Assembly: GCA_011800155.1 (NCBI GenBank)
Contig: CM022376.1
Coordinates: forward strand, 1,426,001 to 1,490,000
Direction of reading: 5' to 3'
DNA from: Flammulina velutipes
Taxonomy: Eukaryota; Basidiomycota; Agaricomycetes; Agaricales; Physalacriaceae
Length of the DNA: 64,000 bases
Part shown: in pieces, positions 21,587 through 33,578 of the stretch
Position numbering within the stretch: the first letter of the stretch is position 1
Layout: each line of letters opens with the position of its first letter
Notes under the pieces: model-generated
Database searches by the model: none
The model's input: the letters and a program-made list of their open reading frames with translations, nothing else
What the model was told of the DNA's origin: nothing
Position numbers and translations under genes: made by a program

Positions 21587-21659
21587 CCTGCCGCGCTTGC
21601 ATCTGCGGAGGAAGCAGTCGTCGCACTTCTTGCAGATGAAGAAGAAAGTGGCACCGCGC

Positions 21660-23358
21660 TGATACACCTTGTAATATTTGGATGGGCAAAGCCCCCATAT
21701 TTTGTGATTTGGTACAAGGCCAACAAGGCAGAATGGACATAGGAAGAAGGCACTATGGGCGGAATATACCACTCCGCACTAGGCTAGCAGTACGGAGAAG
21801 GTCCTTGTTACTGGTTACTGGGACTCATCCTTGGAACCTTGAAGTCAGACCCTGGTTCGTACAGGCAATCGACCCCGCTCTCGAAGCGGGAGGAACCTAA
21901 AAACTACAATACAAGTAACTCGACTTATTTCGATCAATAAAACCAGTACTCAGTCTTGCACCCGCCATCGTGTCAGGTACTTAGAAATAAGGATCGCACT
22001 CTTTCAAGTACAGTTCACGAGCCACCCGCCACACTTGTACGGACTTAGCTACCAAAACGCAGAGGACGGAGATCGACCATCGAATCCATCAAAGGCATGT
22101 CACGTCATGAGTCATGATCTCAGGGGAAGTAAACCTTATTCCTGAATCACGCTCTGACTCCCTGGATCTCATCAATATAATCCAGATCGGGCAGATCTCC
22201 CAGATCTAGCACAGAAACCCAAGTCCCTCTGTTGGATAGTATTCGGGCTCTGCATAGGAAGCGCCAGAGGCACTGTAGGACCCACCTAGGAGTTGAGCCG
22301 CCAACACGACGGGCCCGATTCCTGGGCGGGGCATTATTGGAAATAAGGCCTCTCTATCGAGAGAGGAAAAACACAAGGCAACAGGGATCATGCGGGTGCT
22401 AATTGAAGGCCCGCGCGGATCACCTAAGAATGGAGAGATACACATGGAACAAGCATGCCAGCTGACCTTGGATCACTCAGGAGCTGTGTGCCCGCGCGGT
22501 ATGCCACTCCTCATTGGGTGCGTCCAGGACAAATACCTGGCTAAGAATGATGAAGGCCATATGGCCCAGGGCACAACGAGGTTCACGGGGCCCGCCAACG
22601 TGGTGGCCGCTCCTGTGGCAGGTAAAACACAGTAAACCAGCTTTAGTCACGCTCTTTAGAAATACCTATATAATATGCTTGTTAGCATACTGTAAATTAG
22701 CTTAGACCCCCAGTAGACGCAGCCCACAAAGCAGTATTTACCATCGGTTGGCTTGATAGGATTGAATAGAAGTTCTGTCACAGAGGTGACTTTGAATCTG
22801 AAAGCAAAAGGAAATTAGAGCCATTGGAGCTACTTTGAGTAATTGAAGTTTAGCCATTGCCTGTGCCATCGACGTTCCCGGCGCTGTCTCAGAACAGTCA
22901 TCTAACTACTTGAAAGAATCTGATTGGAAGACCCAGTCCCCATTGAGTGTGGTTTAGACTGCAGCTAAGCTATCGTTTTGAGCCGTGGACAGAGTCCGTT
23001 GAGTCTTAGAGCACTAGATAGATACCAGGGTATCTGGACGCAGACCTCTTAGCGTGGTTGAAGATTGACGGACCGGTTGGAGCTTTATTAAGTCTGCCTC
23101 ACACATCCCAATCAGCCTGTGACTCTTGTTGGCCTCTAGTTTTCAACTAAAGATCAGATCCCTGTTACCCCTCAAACTTGTTATACATTTTGAACCGTTG
23201 CAATCGAACCCCCATACCTTCCCGAAACCCCAAAGACCAGTTCATTGAACTCTAAACAATTAAAAGCAGACCCGCTATCGAAGCGGACTTGCATTTCCAC
23301 GCCTACTAGTTAGTGTGTGTGTGTGTGATTTGGTGGTGTTCTTTTGCACTGCTCATCA
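21660..23358 (+). repeat. solo gypsy LTR
   Basis: This 1.7-kb sequence has TG...CA termini (TGATACACC...GCTCATCA) and matches, inverted, the LTR at 10202-13359 without the nested TIR element. No gag or pol sequence follows, so it is a solo LTR. The flanking five bases (CGCGC and ACGGG) do not match. A plain intra-element recombination would have left a 5-bp repeat, so recombination between two different insertions or a later deletion is more likely (inference). Confidence 0.82.
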
Positions 23359-24258
23359 ACGGGACTTAGTCGAATCTGGACTGCATGAGAAATGAGGCCC
23401 GATGGTCAGACAGAATCCAGATTTCTGGAAGCTGCCTATCATTGAAGCAATGACTGAGGACAAGCACTCTGAACGTTTCTTTAGCCCTTTCGAACGACAC
23501 CTGGCGAACGACACTCTCCATCTTTTCGGAGTCTTTCCTACAACTCCAACATTCATTGTTTGCTCCAATCTTCATATCTTTGACTGTTTTGTTAATCACC
23601 TGCTCACCTACATGGACACCTTCATGTCTCCTGATTACTTGAAGAACTGTTGCTCCCACAATCTAGGCGACAATCTGTTCGCATTTCAATTGGCAGCAAA
23701 TGCAAAATATGATTTCGCATATATGAAGGTCTTTCAAAGGCAGTGGTTGGTGTATCCAGAGAGCTCTATGAGGCTCTTGCACGAACAGGCTTATTGGATC
23801 CTACACACATAATCGGTGCGGTTTTTTGCAATCATCTTGACGTAGTACTATAACTGATATTCTCTAGGTGGTGACTATGTTCCTACACGACAGGCTCTCT
23901 TCCCATTAGAGAGCAATAGTAAAACAATTTGTTTACCCATCTATCTGCGCCAGAAACCCACTGATATCTACACTGTAATTCATGCGCACACATCACCTTG
24001 ATGGACCGATGGTGAAAAGGTGTGTACTTTTCCAGTCAAAGTCTTGTTTGTATCACAGCTCAAGTTACTCTCTAGATAGATGCGAAGGATCACTTGCTTG
24101 ATGGTTACAAGACTACAATACAATGCACATCACCAAGTCTGTCAAACACTTTCCATCAGGTGCAGTTTCATCAAGCATCGGGCAGTGTACTACGACAGCC
24201 AGCTGTACTGGGTATCTATATATGGTAAGATAAGTATGTATGTCTATGATTGTGTATG
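23359..24258. other. no recognised gene
   Basis: Open frames exist on both strands (plus 23402-23812, 136 codons; minus 23659-23366), but neither resembles a family I know and neither shows a convincing splice model. A second plus-strand frame near 23720-23810 (EGLSKAVVGVSRELYEALA) also looks protein-like, which suggests a decayed gene with frameshifts. Probably relic coding sequence downstream of the LTR insertion. Confidence 0.3.
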
Positions 24259-25670
24259 CTACAAGCGTCTACGATGACTCCGTCTAACAACTTCACTATG
24301 CTCATCCCACCACCTTAGATCCCGGATGACTTTGCTCTTCACAGTCCCCGTCCCCTTGCTCAACCACGCCCATTTATACCGCAGAGCGGTAGTCACCATC
24401 GCGCCAAAGTGACTCCCGCCACTATGGTTCTGTTCGTACAGCCAGACGTCGTCCCCCGCGCCGGGCTGGCAATTGAAATGCAGAATGCCTGGACTGATCA
24501 CTTTGTCCTCATCCGCGCTGCCTTCCAATAGGCGTTCCTTGTCCTCGCCCTTTCGAGCGGTCTTTTGGAAGCGGATGATCTCTTCCGCTGTCATGTCCTC
24601 CTCGCTATCTTCGCCCCATGCGCCTAAACGTAGACCCCAGTGTTGGCGGCAAAAATTGACGTCCCAGCGATGCGAAAGGGTCCTGAAGCGCTGCGGGTAA
24701 AAGTACCAGACGACGTGGTAGATGCCTTGGTCGCCAAAGAACGGGGCGAGAGGATCGAAAGGGGTGAACTTGCCCGGGATCGTTGGACTGGGAATACCCG
24801 CATTGGCGCCTTGGAAGAATGCAGAACTCGCGAGGGATTTGGTCGAGGCGGGGAAGAGCGTCGAGGGCATGAAATGAGCGTCCCGCATACGCTGGAGATC
24901 CATGAGCATGATGCAGCTGCATATTTTCCCGGGATGGCTGTTGGGGCCCATCGTAGGGAACGACATTAGTTGTTGGTCGTCAAATTTGCTGAAATCGTTC
25001 CACTGGCTATAGTTAGCGGATAGTTTGAAGTAAAAAGGTCCAGACTCACTAGTTCGAGAGGGTCAACGACGAATATCATATCGCTGTCCATGAAGATAAC
25101 GCGTTCGACGTCGACGAGGAGTTCATGGATGAAGACTTTGCTCAGCAGACTCCATCCTCCGTCGCCGCCGACATGGCCACTGCCTGCGCCGCCAATCCCG
25201 GCGTTGCTGACGCCCGCTCGTTGAGACCTCGCTCGAACCATCCCGACGTCGACCTGGTAGTAGGTGACCTCGACGTCGTACATGGGCCGGTCGAACAGAG
25301 CAAACTTTTCTTGGAGGAAGCGAATGTTCTCCGGGGAGCAAATGAGATGGAAGTGGAGGGGCCGACTGGTCTGGATGAGGGCGGACTTGATGGCAATGCT
25401 CCCTTCATGGCCGATAGTGTCGCCAAGGAGAACGAGAGTCATTACGATGGGTTCAAGAGGAGTAGAAGCGACAGGTGCATTGACATAGACGGTCTCTACT
25501 GTCTTGAGATATTCTGTCCTAGTCGCTGTCTGTGTCTGGGCGACGCAGTCTAACGAGACCTCTGCTCCGAGCGTGGTCAGAGCAACGCCGCGGTAAAAGA
25601 ACAAGATAGACGCGGTGAGAAAGCCGACAAGGCATAGGAGCGCCGAGCGTAGCGTTAGGTTTGTGCTCAT
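24259..25670 (-). CDS. GT8-family glycosyltransferase, type II membrane protein
   Basis: There are two exons: 25670-25050 and 25002-24259, with a 47-nt GTGAGT...CCAG intron. The protein has 454 residues. Residues 9-29 are hydrophobic after a short N-terminus, a signal anchor typical of Golgi transferases. The sugar-nucleotide region follows (TLVLLGDTIGHEGSIAIKSA), then FMDSDMIFVVDP, whose DxD binds the metal and nucleotide. Splicing restores LWNDFSKFDDQQ directly after it, the LW..F..F context seen in LARGE-like GT8 domains. The conserved GDQ (GDQGIYHV) and LHFNCQPG motifs lie in the second exon. The likely role is to add a sugar to a glycoprotein or glycolipid in the secretory pathway; donor and acceptor are unknown. 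It is divergently transcribed from RPC2, with 134 bp between start codons. Confidence 0.82.
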
Positions 25671-25804
25671 GACATAGGATGGTGGTTAACGTTAAAGAGT
25701 CGAACTTTGTGGATCCTTGTTGAAGCACAAGGGTGGCTGTGTCGCCATGTGCGCTTGAAAAAGCTTCTCTTCACGGTCATCATCAATAATGCGATAGCTT
25801 TCCT

Positions 25805-28800
25805 ATGGACAACGAAGACCAGGAGGACTGGGAGCAACTTAACCGTCCCAATTGGCGCGGCCTTGGCCTTAGCGATCCAATTCGGAACGTCGAGGTGCGC
25901 GCAATTCTTACGACTACGGACATACTGACTTGACCCAGCTTCGCAGGACAAATGGCTTCTCCTGCCAGCTTTCCTCAAAGTGAAGGGTCTCGTAAAGCAG
26001 CACATCGACTCATTCAACTACTTTGTCAATGTCGATATCAAGAACGTTGTTAAAGCAAATCAGAAAATCACCTCGGACGTCGACCCTCGCTTTTGGCTTA
26101 AATTCACAGACATAAACGTTGGATTCCCCGACAGAAACGAGACGAACGTCGTAAACAAAGGCGTAACCCCGCACGAATGCCGTCTGCGCGACATCACGTA
26201 CAGTGCGCCTATCATGGTCACTATTCTCTACACGCGCGGCAAAAACATCGTCAAGCGTAATGCGCAGATCGGAAGGCTACCCATCATGTTGAGGAGCAAC
26301 AAGTGTGTCCTTGCTGGGCGCACGGAGGCCGAATTGGCTAAGATGACAGAGTGTCCTTTGGATCCTGGCGGATACTTTATCGTCAAGGGCACCGAAAAGG
26401 TCATTCTCGTGCAGGAGCAACTCAGCAAGAACCGAATCATCGTCGAAACGGATACCGTCAAGGGCGTCGTCCAGGCGTCTTGTACATCGTATGCCAATTC
26501 CCTCCTTCCCCATTCTACTCTCACACGTCCCCAGCTCTACCCATGGTGGTATCAAGTCCAAGACCTACGTCGTTACCAAGAAGGGGCACATCTACCTACG
26601 CCACAATTCGATCAGCGAAGACATTCCCATCGTTATTGCTCTAAAAGCACTTGGCGTCCAGTCGGACAAGGAGATCCTGCTTCTCACAGCTGGAAACACC
26701 GAGGCGTACAAGGCAATCTTCGCTGCCAATCTGGAGGATGCCGCCAAGCTCTGTGTGTTCACACGCCAGCAGGCTTTGGATTATGTTGGCAGCAGAGTCA
26801 AGATCAATAGGCGCATGATGGGACCGCGACGACCAGCATGGGAAGAGGCTCTTGAGTCCCTTTCGACCCTCGTTCTGTCCCACGTTCCCGTCATCGGCCT
26901 CGACTTTAAAGCCAAAGCCATCTTTGTTGCCACCATGACGCGCCGAGTCCTCGCTGCCATGGACGATGAGAAGATGGTCGATGACCGTGACTACGTTGGA
27001 AATAAACGTCTCGAATTGTGAGACTTTCTGCCTTTTGTAATACCGGAGGAAATGCTCATTTCGCCAGAGCTGGCCAGCTCCTCGCACTCCTCTTCGAGGA
27101 CCTGTTCAAAACCTATGCGAGCAACCTCAAGTCGGGGATCGACAAAGTCTTGAAGAAGGCATCACGGACAACGGAATACGACGCGTTCAACACCATGCAA
27201 TTCATGGGCGATCACATTTCCTCTGGCTTCGTACGGGCCATCTCGACTGGAAACTGGTCCCTCAAGCGGTTCAGAATGGAGCGCGCAGGAGTCACACATG
27301 TTCTCAGCAGACTCAGTTTCATCGCTGCGCTAGGAATGATGACACGGATTGCATCACAATTCGAGAAGACGCGTAAAGTTAGCGGTCCTCGTGCTCTGCA
27401 GCCAAGTCAGTGGGGTATGTTATGCCCGAGCGACACTCCGGAAGGAGAGGCGTGTGGACTGGTGAAAAATTTGGCACTCATGACTCATATCACCACCGAC
27501 GTGGAGGAGGAACCAATAATACGATTGGCATTCATGCTCGGCGTTGAAGGTCGTTCGTTTCCTCTACTGATCATAGTGCTCTACTGACTTATTTTCAGAC
27601 ATTAACCTCGCTACCGGTACAGATATCTACGGTCCACACACATTTGTGGTGAATGTCAATGGTACTATCATTGGCCTCACCCGTTACCCGTACCGCTTTG
27701 TCTCGCAATTCCGCAAGCTACGAAGGGCGAGACGGATTAGCGAGTTCGTCAGTATTTACATCAACCATCACCAAGCCGCTGTGCACATCGCAAGCGACGG
27801 TGGACGCATTTGTCGACCTCTGGTGATCATCGAGAATGGACACCCGCGAGTAACTTCGGAACATATAGCTGTGAGCCAGATAATCTCAAGTGTACTTCCA
27901 GCGACTGATATTCTACGTAGCATCTCAAGAAAGGCCACGTGTCCTTTGACGACTTTCTGAAAAAAGGTCTAGTTGAGTATCTTGACGTCAACGAGGAGAA
28001 CGACGCCTACATCGCACTCTACGAAACGGAAATCGTACCGACGACGACCCATCTCGAGATCGAACCATTCACCATCCTGGGAGCTGTGGCTGGTCTAATC
28101 CCGTACCCCCACCACAACCAATCTCCAAGAAACACCTACCAGTGCGCCATGGGTAAACAAGCCATTGGTGCTATCGGGTACAACCAACTGAACCGAATCG
28201 ATACCCTCCTTTATCTATCGGTCTATCCTCAACAGCCTATGGTGAAGACGAAAACGATTGAATTGGTTGGATACGATCGTCTACCTGCGGGCCAAAACGC
28301 CACCCTTGCTGTTATGAGTTACTCTGGTTATGATATCGAAGATGCGCTCATCCTCAATAGGGTTAGTCCACTCTCATCGCTTCTAGCACGCTAATTCAAT
28401 AACCTTATTTTGAAGGCCAGCTTAGATCGTGGATATGGCCGCTGTCAGGTCTTCAGGAAAAACGCTACTCTAATTCGCAAGTATCCAAATGGAACGTATG
28501 TGTATCACCTAGGCTTTTATGCGCGATGTACTGATGTGTAATTGCAGATATGACCGTTTGGCGGATGCTCCTCTGGACGACAACGGGCAAGTAGCAAAAA
28601 AGTACGATATCATCCAAGGCGACGGTCTTGCCGGCGTAGGCGAGCGAGTCGATCCGGGGGATGTCTACATTAACAAACAGTCCCCAACCAACGCTACCGA
28701 CAATACATTCACTGGACACGCGGCGTCCGTGCCCTACAAGAACACACCCATGACCTACAAGTCTCCCGTAGCAGGGAACATCGACAAAGTCATGATCAGT

Positions 28801-29960
28801 GATACGGAGAACGACCAGACACTAATCAAGGTTTTGATTCGGCAAACGCGGAGGCCAGAGCTGGGTGATAAATTCTCTTCGCGGCACGGGCAGAAAGGTG
28901 TCTGTGGCTTGATTGTGAACCAGGAGGATATGCCGTTCAACGACCAAGGGATCAATCCGGGTACGCATCGTTTAGTTTTCTGGTCAGTGTGTTTGGCTGA
29001 GTGTTGTGAAGATACTATCATGAACCCGCATGGTTTCCCTTCGCGAATGACTGTGGGCAAAATGATTGAACTTTTGGCTGGAAAGGTATCTGTCCTCTCC
29101 TGATTGTCGATGATCTTTCCTAAACATATTGGACAGGCGGGAACGCTCAGTGGAAAGTTACAGTACGGAACTGCATTCGGAGGATCGAAGGTATTATACT
29201 TATTGTCATTGTTTAGACGCCGGACTGACATGTTGTTTAGGTCGAGGACATGAGCCGAATCCTAATCGAACACGGATTCAGCTACGCTGGCAAAGATATG
29301 CTCACTAGTGGCATCACAGGCGAACCGATGGAGGCATACGTGTATTTTGGTCCGATATACTATCAGGTGCGGGGTGCTTTATGGATCGCTCTTACTCTAT
29401 CCTGACATCTTTCTTCCTCCAGAAACTCAGTAAGCTGAAATGCTGATTTACTTCTGGGTGATACATGCTTACCTCACTTCCAGAGCATATGGTGATGGAT
29501 AAAATGCATGCTCGAGCAAGGTATGAAACGACCTCACACATTTCGAGAATGTGTGCTTACCGTTCCCTTTGCTAGAGGCCCACGAGCGACGCTCACCCGC
29601 CAGCCTACGGAAGGTCGGTCTCGTGAAGGTGGTCTACGACTCGGCGAGATGGAACGGGACTGTTTGATCGGCTACGGCGCCACCCAGCTGCTACTTGAAC
29701 GCTTGATGATCTCGTCCGACCAATTCGAGGTGAATGCGTGCCAGAAGTGCGGTCTGATGGGCTACAACGGCTGGTGCACGTACTGCAAAAGCTCGAAAAC
29801 GATGGCTCAGTTGACGATCCCGTATGCTGCGAAACTATTATTCCAAGAGGTGAGCTTGATTGGACTGCGCGTGGGTGCGAGGAACTGTTCACTAACTGCT
29901 TTATAGTTGATGGCGATGAACGTTGTTCCAAGACTGATATTGGCTGATGCTGGGGACTAG
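25805..29960 (+). CDS. RPC2: RNA polymerase III second-largest subunit RPC2
   Basis: This is the beta-like subunit of RNA polymerase III (yeast Ret1/Rpc128, human POLR3B), which forms half of the active-site cleft and helps terminate tRNA and 5S transcription in the nucleus. A fifteen-exon model gives exactly 1142 residues, close to the yeast length of about 1150. Visible blocks are [16 protein letters not shown] near the N-terminus, [12 protein letters not shown], the fork region, [28 protein letters not shown] (active-centre hybrid-binding region) and the C-terminal zinc site [16 protein letters not shown]. The start [12 protein letters not shown] precedes a 52-nt intron (25895-25946). Exon 12 is only 7 nt (29423-29429), supplying part of QKLKHMV. 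Essential housekeeping gene, sharing a short intergenic region with the GT8 gene. Confidence 0.96.
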
Positions 29961-30186
29961 TTGAGTACGACTACCAAGCCAATTTGTATTTCATGTGTTG
30001 TTGGTGTACTACAAATCGGGTTGTTATATGCATCTCGTTGGTCAGGACAAACGAAGCCTACCGTTTAGAGGATTGCCTGTAAGATATCTTATTGTACCAC
30101 CACTCCTTGCCCTCGTCGGTATCTCGTCGCACGTCGTCTCCAAATCAACAGTCACGTGTCGTCATTGCTCTTCCTCTTCCGCCACA

Positions 30187-32067
30187 ATGTCGAAAAACAT
30201 TGCTGGATTGCCAGTCGAAGGCGCTGGTTACTACGACGACATACACATGCAGACCGCGAAAGGATTGCCGTCAGGGATAGATATCCGCATGAATACCGCC
30301 AAAGGGCTTACCCTTGCGAATGACATCAACATGCAGACCGCGAGGGGAGGCTCAACCAAGAAAGGCGCCGCGCTGAAGCTCTGGGAACGCGAGCTTGTCG
30401 ACAGCCCAGAGGTCAAACGCAAGGCGACCGTCGCCCAGCTCTGTACGTAGAGAACTCACCAACGAATAGTAGACTTACATACCCCAGATTTCCTCGATTA
30501 TTACTTTCAGACCCTCGGATATCTACACGCGCGCAAAGAACGTCGCAGGAACTTTGACGACGACACTACTGCGCGCGATTTGAACCCAGCCGAGCGTGCA
30601 AAGGAGTTCAAGTCATACTGTGGGCGCGAGCGCGTTCTCCTACGGCGACGGCGCACAAAGCTGCGCGTCGACCAGTTTCACATCATCGCGCAGGTCGGAC
30701 AGGGTGGCTATGGCGAGGTTTTCCTCGCCCGCAAGCAGGAGACCGGCGAGGTGTGTGCGCTCAAGAAGATGAGGAAACGGACGTTGTTCAAGATGGACGA
30801 GGTACGTTGCCATCTCCTATCCATCGCCTCTCTAACGATGTCTAGGTCCGTCACGTCCTTGTAGAACGCGACATCCTTACCGCGACGAAGACTCCATGGC
30901 TCGTGAGATTGCTCTACGCGTTCCAAGATCCCCAATTCGTCTATCTCGCCATGGAATACGTCCCAGGCGGCGATTTCCGCACCCTCCTCAACAACTCTGG
31001 CGTGCTCAAAGAAGAACACGCGAAATTCTACATTAGCGAGATGTTTGCTGGCGTCAACGAACTGCATAAGCTGGGATACCTCCATCGCGATCTCAAGCCA
31101 GAGGTAACCAGACCCAACTTATCATCGACTCCTCCTAACACGCGTATAGAACTTCTTGGTTGACTCGACCGGGCATGTCAAGCTTACGGACTTCGGCCTC
31201 GCCACCGGAGCGCTGAATCCCAAGAGAATCGAATCTTTGAAGATAAGGGTACGCTATTCAATCCTCTTTCAGAAAACGTACTAAATCCATGCAGCTCGAC
31301 AAAGTGAAAGACAACGAAGTCATACACCGATCCACCATCGAACGTCGTTCCATATACCGTTCCATACGTAACGAAGACCCCCGCTACGCTGACTCTATCG
31401 TCGGTTCTCCTGACTATATGGCCCCGGAGGTCCTGCGGGGTAAACCCTACACATTCTCCGTTGACTACTGGTCCCTCGGATGCATCCTGTTCGAGTTTCT
31501 CGCTGGCTTCCCCCCATTCAGCGGCAGCAACCCCGAAGAGACTTGGACCAATCTCAAAAACTGGACAAAGGTCCTCCGCAGGCCAGAATACGACAAGCCT
31601 GAGGATCTCGTCTTCAACCTATCGGATGTCGCTTGGGATGCGGTCACTAGGTACCTATACCTACACCTTGTCCCCATACCCCAAGCTAACATTTCCACAG
31701 ACTCATTTCGCACGCAAGCGTCCGATACGCAACACTCGCGCAAGTATCCATGCATCCCTTCTTCGCTGGTGTGAAATGGGAAGACCTTCGCGCTGTGCGT
31801 GCGCCCTTCGTACCCGCACTCGACTCGGAGATCGATACGGGGTACTATGACGACTTTAGCAGTGCGGAGGATATGGCCAAGTATGCGGAGGTGCTGGAGA
31901 AGCAACGGAACGTTGAAGCGGTCAAGGAGAAGGATGAGGGCTTTGGGAGGGGTGTGTGGGTTGGGTTTACCTTTGGGAAGAACGGACCTGGTAAGGCGAT
32001 AGCTGAGCTTGGGGGAGGTGGAGGTGGGAGTGATTATGATGATGGGGCGTTGGCTACGATTTTCTAG
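30187..32067 (+). CDS. DBF2: Dbf2/Sid2-type NDR kinase
   Basis: An AGC-class protein kinase of the NDR/LATS group; by sequence nearest to Dbf2/Sid2, which drive mitotic exit and septation with a Mob1 partner. Six exons give 549 residues. The N-terminal regulatory domain ([32 protein letters not shown]) is the Mob-binding segment. Kinase motifs follow: glycine loop GQGGYGEV, the VAIK-type Lys in CALKKM, HRDLKPEN, DFGLATG, a long insert before the activation segment, [12 protein letters not shown] and [11 protein letters not shown]. The insert and the SPDYMA segment are characteristic of Dbf2/NDR kinases. The C-terminal hydrophobic motif is present as GFTFG. The N-terminus carries three near-repeats of DI.M.TA.G, which I do not know from other members. 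The next gene remnant begins about 280 bp downstream. Confidence 0.93.
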
Positions 32068-32350
32068 ACTGGACGGCTCATGTGGAATCTCATCGATATT
32101 GTTCATTGCACCCCTCTACGCTTTCGGATGTTAGGGTGAAAGCCAGCCATCTCGGTTTGCTCAATCTGTCTATATGCATCTGATTCTCTGGTTGACTTCG
32201 CTCTGATTGCTGGATTGAATCTCAGATCGCGCACAGTTTTGACAGCTGTTCTCTTATCCAGGGATGTCTTGAAGGAAGCTCATTGTTCGACCAAACGGGC
32301 CTTCAGCTTCAATCACCTTGGTCTAGCTCCAGCGGTAATCGCAACATCCA

Positions 32351-32641
32351 TTGGGGGTAATAGAGTCAGAAGACCTCGACCGGTTGGAGCAAGACGCCAC
32401 TCAGCTCGACTGTATGGCTGATGGGAACTCAGTTGTCTCTAACAAACCAGTAGTCAAATTCATAGGTTGGAATTGCGGAGATTGGGTCATGGAGGTCATT
32501 GACTTGCTGAGAGCCAACGGATGGGTTACCGCATATATAAAATCGCAGGGGGCTCTCTATCCTGCCTTGAGGACGGCGGGAATTGGAACCAAGGAGCAGC
32601 GGGAAAGAGAAAAACATGGGGTTGGTATAGTTGATGTACGA
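32351..32641 (+). pseudogene. broken copy of the His/Cys hypothetical gene
   Basis: The frame reads VIESEDLDRLEQ and then, after a stretch that was an intron, NKPVVKFIGWNCGDWVMEVI. It corresponds to the second half of the gene at 36673-37269. The first exon is missing. The intron donor GTACGCC of the intact gene is here reduced to GACGCC, so splicing is lost. It forms, with the APH gene to its right, the inverted partner of the module at 35841-37269. A pseudogene is the simplest reading. Confidence 0.8.
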
Positions 32642-32678
32642 ATAAATCAAAGCAGTTTGTGTAGCATATTATACTTGG

Positions 32679-33578
32679 TCAAAATGCGCCCACCATCCTA
32701 TCTGACAGTTCCTTGTCTATCAGCCAATCTTCTTCGTTATCCCGAGAAAAAATCTCCCACAACGCCTCGTTCCAACCAGAATCCTTTTCCATACCCATAC
32801 TCCTCCTCGCCTTGATCAACTCCCAATGCTCCGGCATCCACCCAGACTCTTCCCAGTCCACGATGCCTGCGACGGTATGCCCACGCATGATGATATTGCG
32901 TGATGCCAAATCTCCATGTGTAAACACAATACGATGATCGTCTCGCATGCGCTCACGAATAGGCTGGCTAAGCTCACGATCCAAATAGTTGTCCGTAGCC
33001 TCCACCAAACGATCGAGAAACGCACTCTCCGTCTCGAAGGGCCCGATAGGATAGCAGCTCGATACGCGACTATCTCGCAACGCCTTCCCGTGGAGAGAGC
33101 CAATTTTGACGCCTGGAGGTGGAGGTATCCGCCGGAGCTGCCATACAATGTCGCGTAGTTGGGAGACGACGAGGGCGCGTTGGGGGGTATCGAGAGTTCC
33201 CCAGACACCCTCCAGAGGAAGACCTTTGATTTCTTCCATGAGGGTATAGGCATATTTTCCGTGGGTAGCAGATGCTATTATGCGGGGGATAGGTATGGAG
33301 GTATTCTGGCGGATGAATCGCATAGTATCCGCCTCGAGGCCAACGTCCGGACGACCTATCTTCAGTATTAAGCCAAAGGGGAACCCTTGTACGCGCGACG
33401 GCAAGCGGCCAAGGAATTTCTTTCCATATCTTTCGCGAAGCTGGATGTAGAGGCTGAAGAACCAGCCCAATAGCATTTCGACAAGTCGTTCGTTGAAGGT
33501 TGGGTTGATGACAGACTGAGGTGGACTGAGGTTGATCAAGAGGCAGTCACCGTGTGATCTTTGTTTGTACTTGCACAA
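32679..33578 (-). CDS. APH-like phosphotransferase (intact catalytic motifs), copy 1
   Basis: A single-exon gene of the aminoglycoside-phosphotransferase/choline-kinase-like fold. In order: LILKIGRPDVGLEADTMRFI (ATP-site Lys and the Glu-containing helix), SIPIPRI, then the catalytic loop FTHGDLASRNIIM (His-Gly-Asp...Asn), and the metal-binding IVDWEESGWMPEHWE. All key residues are present, so it should bind ATP and phosphorylate a small molecule or a protein. The substrate cannot be read from sequence. The Met at 33578 gives 299 residues. The Met at 33476 (MLLGWFF) aligns with the likely start of copy 2 at 35841, so the extra 34 residues may not be translated. It is part of the inverted duplication around eIF2-gamma. 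Confidence 0.85.
   Translation of the reverse strand: MCKYKQRSHGDCLLINLSPPQSVINPTFNERLVEMLLGWFFSLYIQLRERYGKKFLGRLPSRVQGFPFGLILKIGRPDVGLEADTMRFIRQNTSIPIPRIIASATHGKYAYTLMEEIKGLPLEGVWGTLDTPQRALVVSQLRDIVWQLRRIPPPPGVKIGSLHGKALRDSRVSSCYPIGPFETESAFLDRLVEATDNYLDRELSQPIRERMRDDHRIVFTHGDLASRNIIMRGHTVAGIVDWEESGWMPEHWELIKARRSMGMEKDSGWNEALWEIFSRDNEEDWLIDKELSDRMVGAF

Larger units (their letters stand above)
19832..21659 (+). pseudogene. exon pair disrupted by nested hAT-like elements
   Basis: I do not recognise the protein. On the plus strand a short exon (19832-19861, encoding LKKNVVFKK) is followed by a 44-nt intron GTATGT...TTTCAG (19862-19905) and a second exon starting 19906 (TQQQRVHPEPISATSVFDL). That exon is interrupted at 19972 by a hAT-like element with an 8-bp target duplication. 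Removing the element and one duplication restores an open frame that continues PAALASAEEAVVALLADEEE up to 21659. There the LTR begins and the frame is lost. It is therefore a host or transposon gene killed by two successive insertions. Upstream exons may lie between 19600 and 19800 but are not clear. Confidence 0.5.

Noticed and set aside
23402..23812. 136-codon plus-strand frame as a real gene
   Set aside because: No family resemblance, competing frames on both strands, and position next to a truncating LTR; left as unassigned.
31465..32106. 213-codon minus-strand frame
   Set aside because: It lies antisense to the last exons of the Dbf2-type kinase, whose family motifs are unambiguous.
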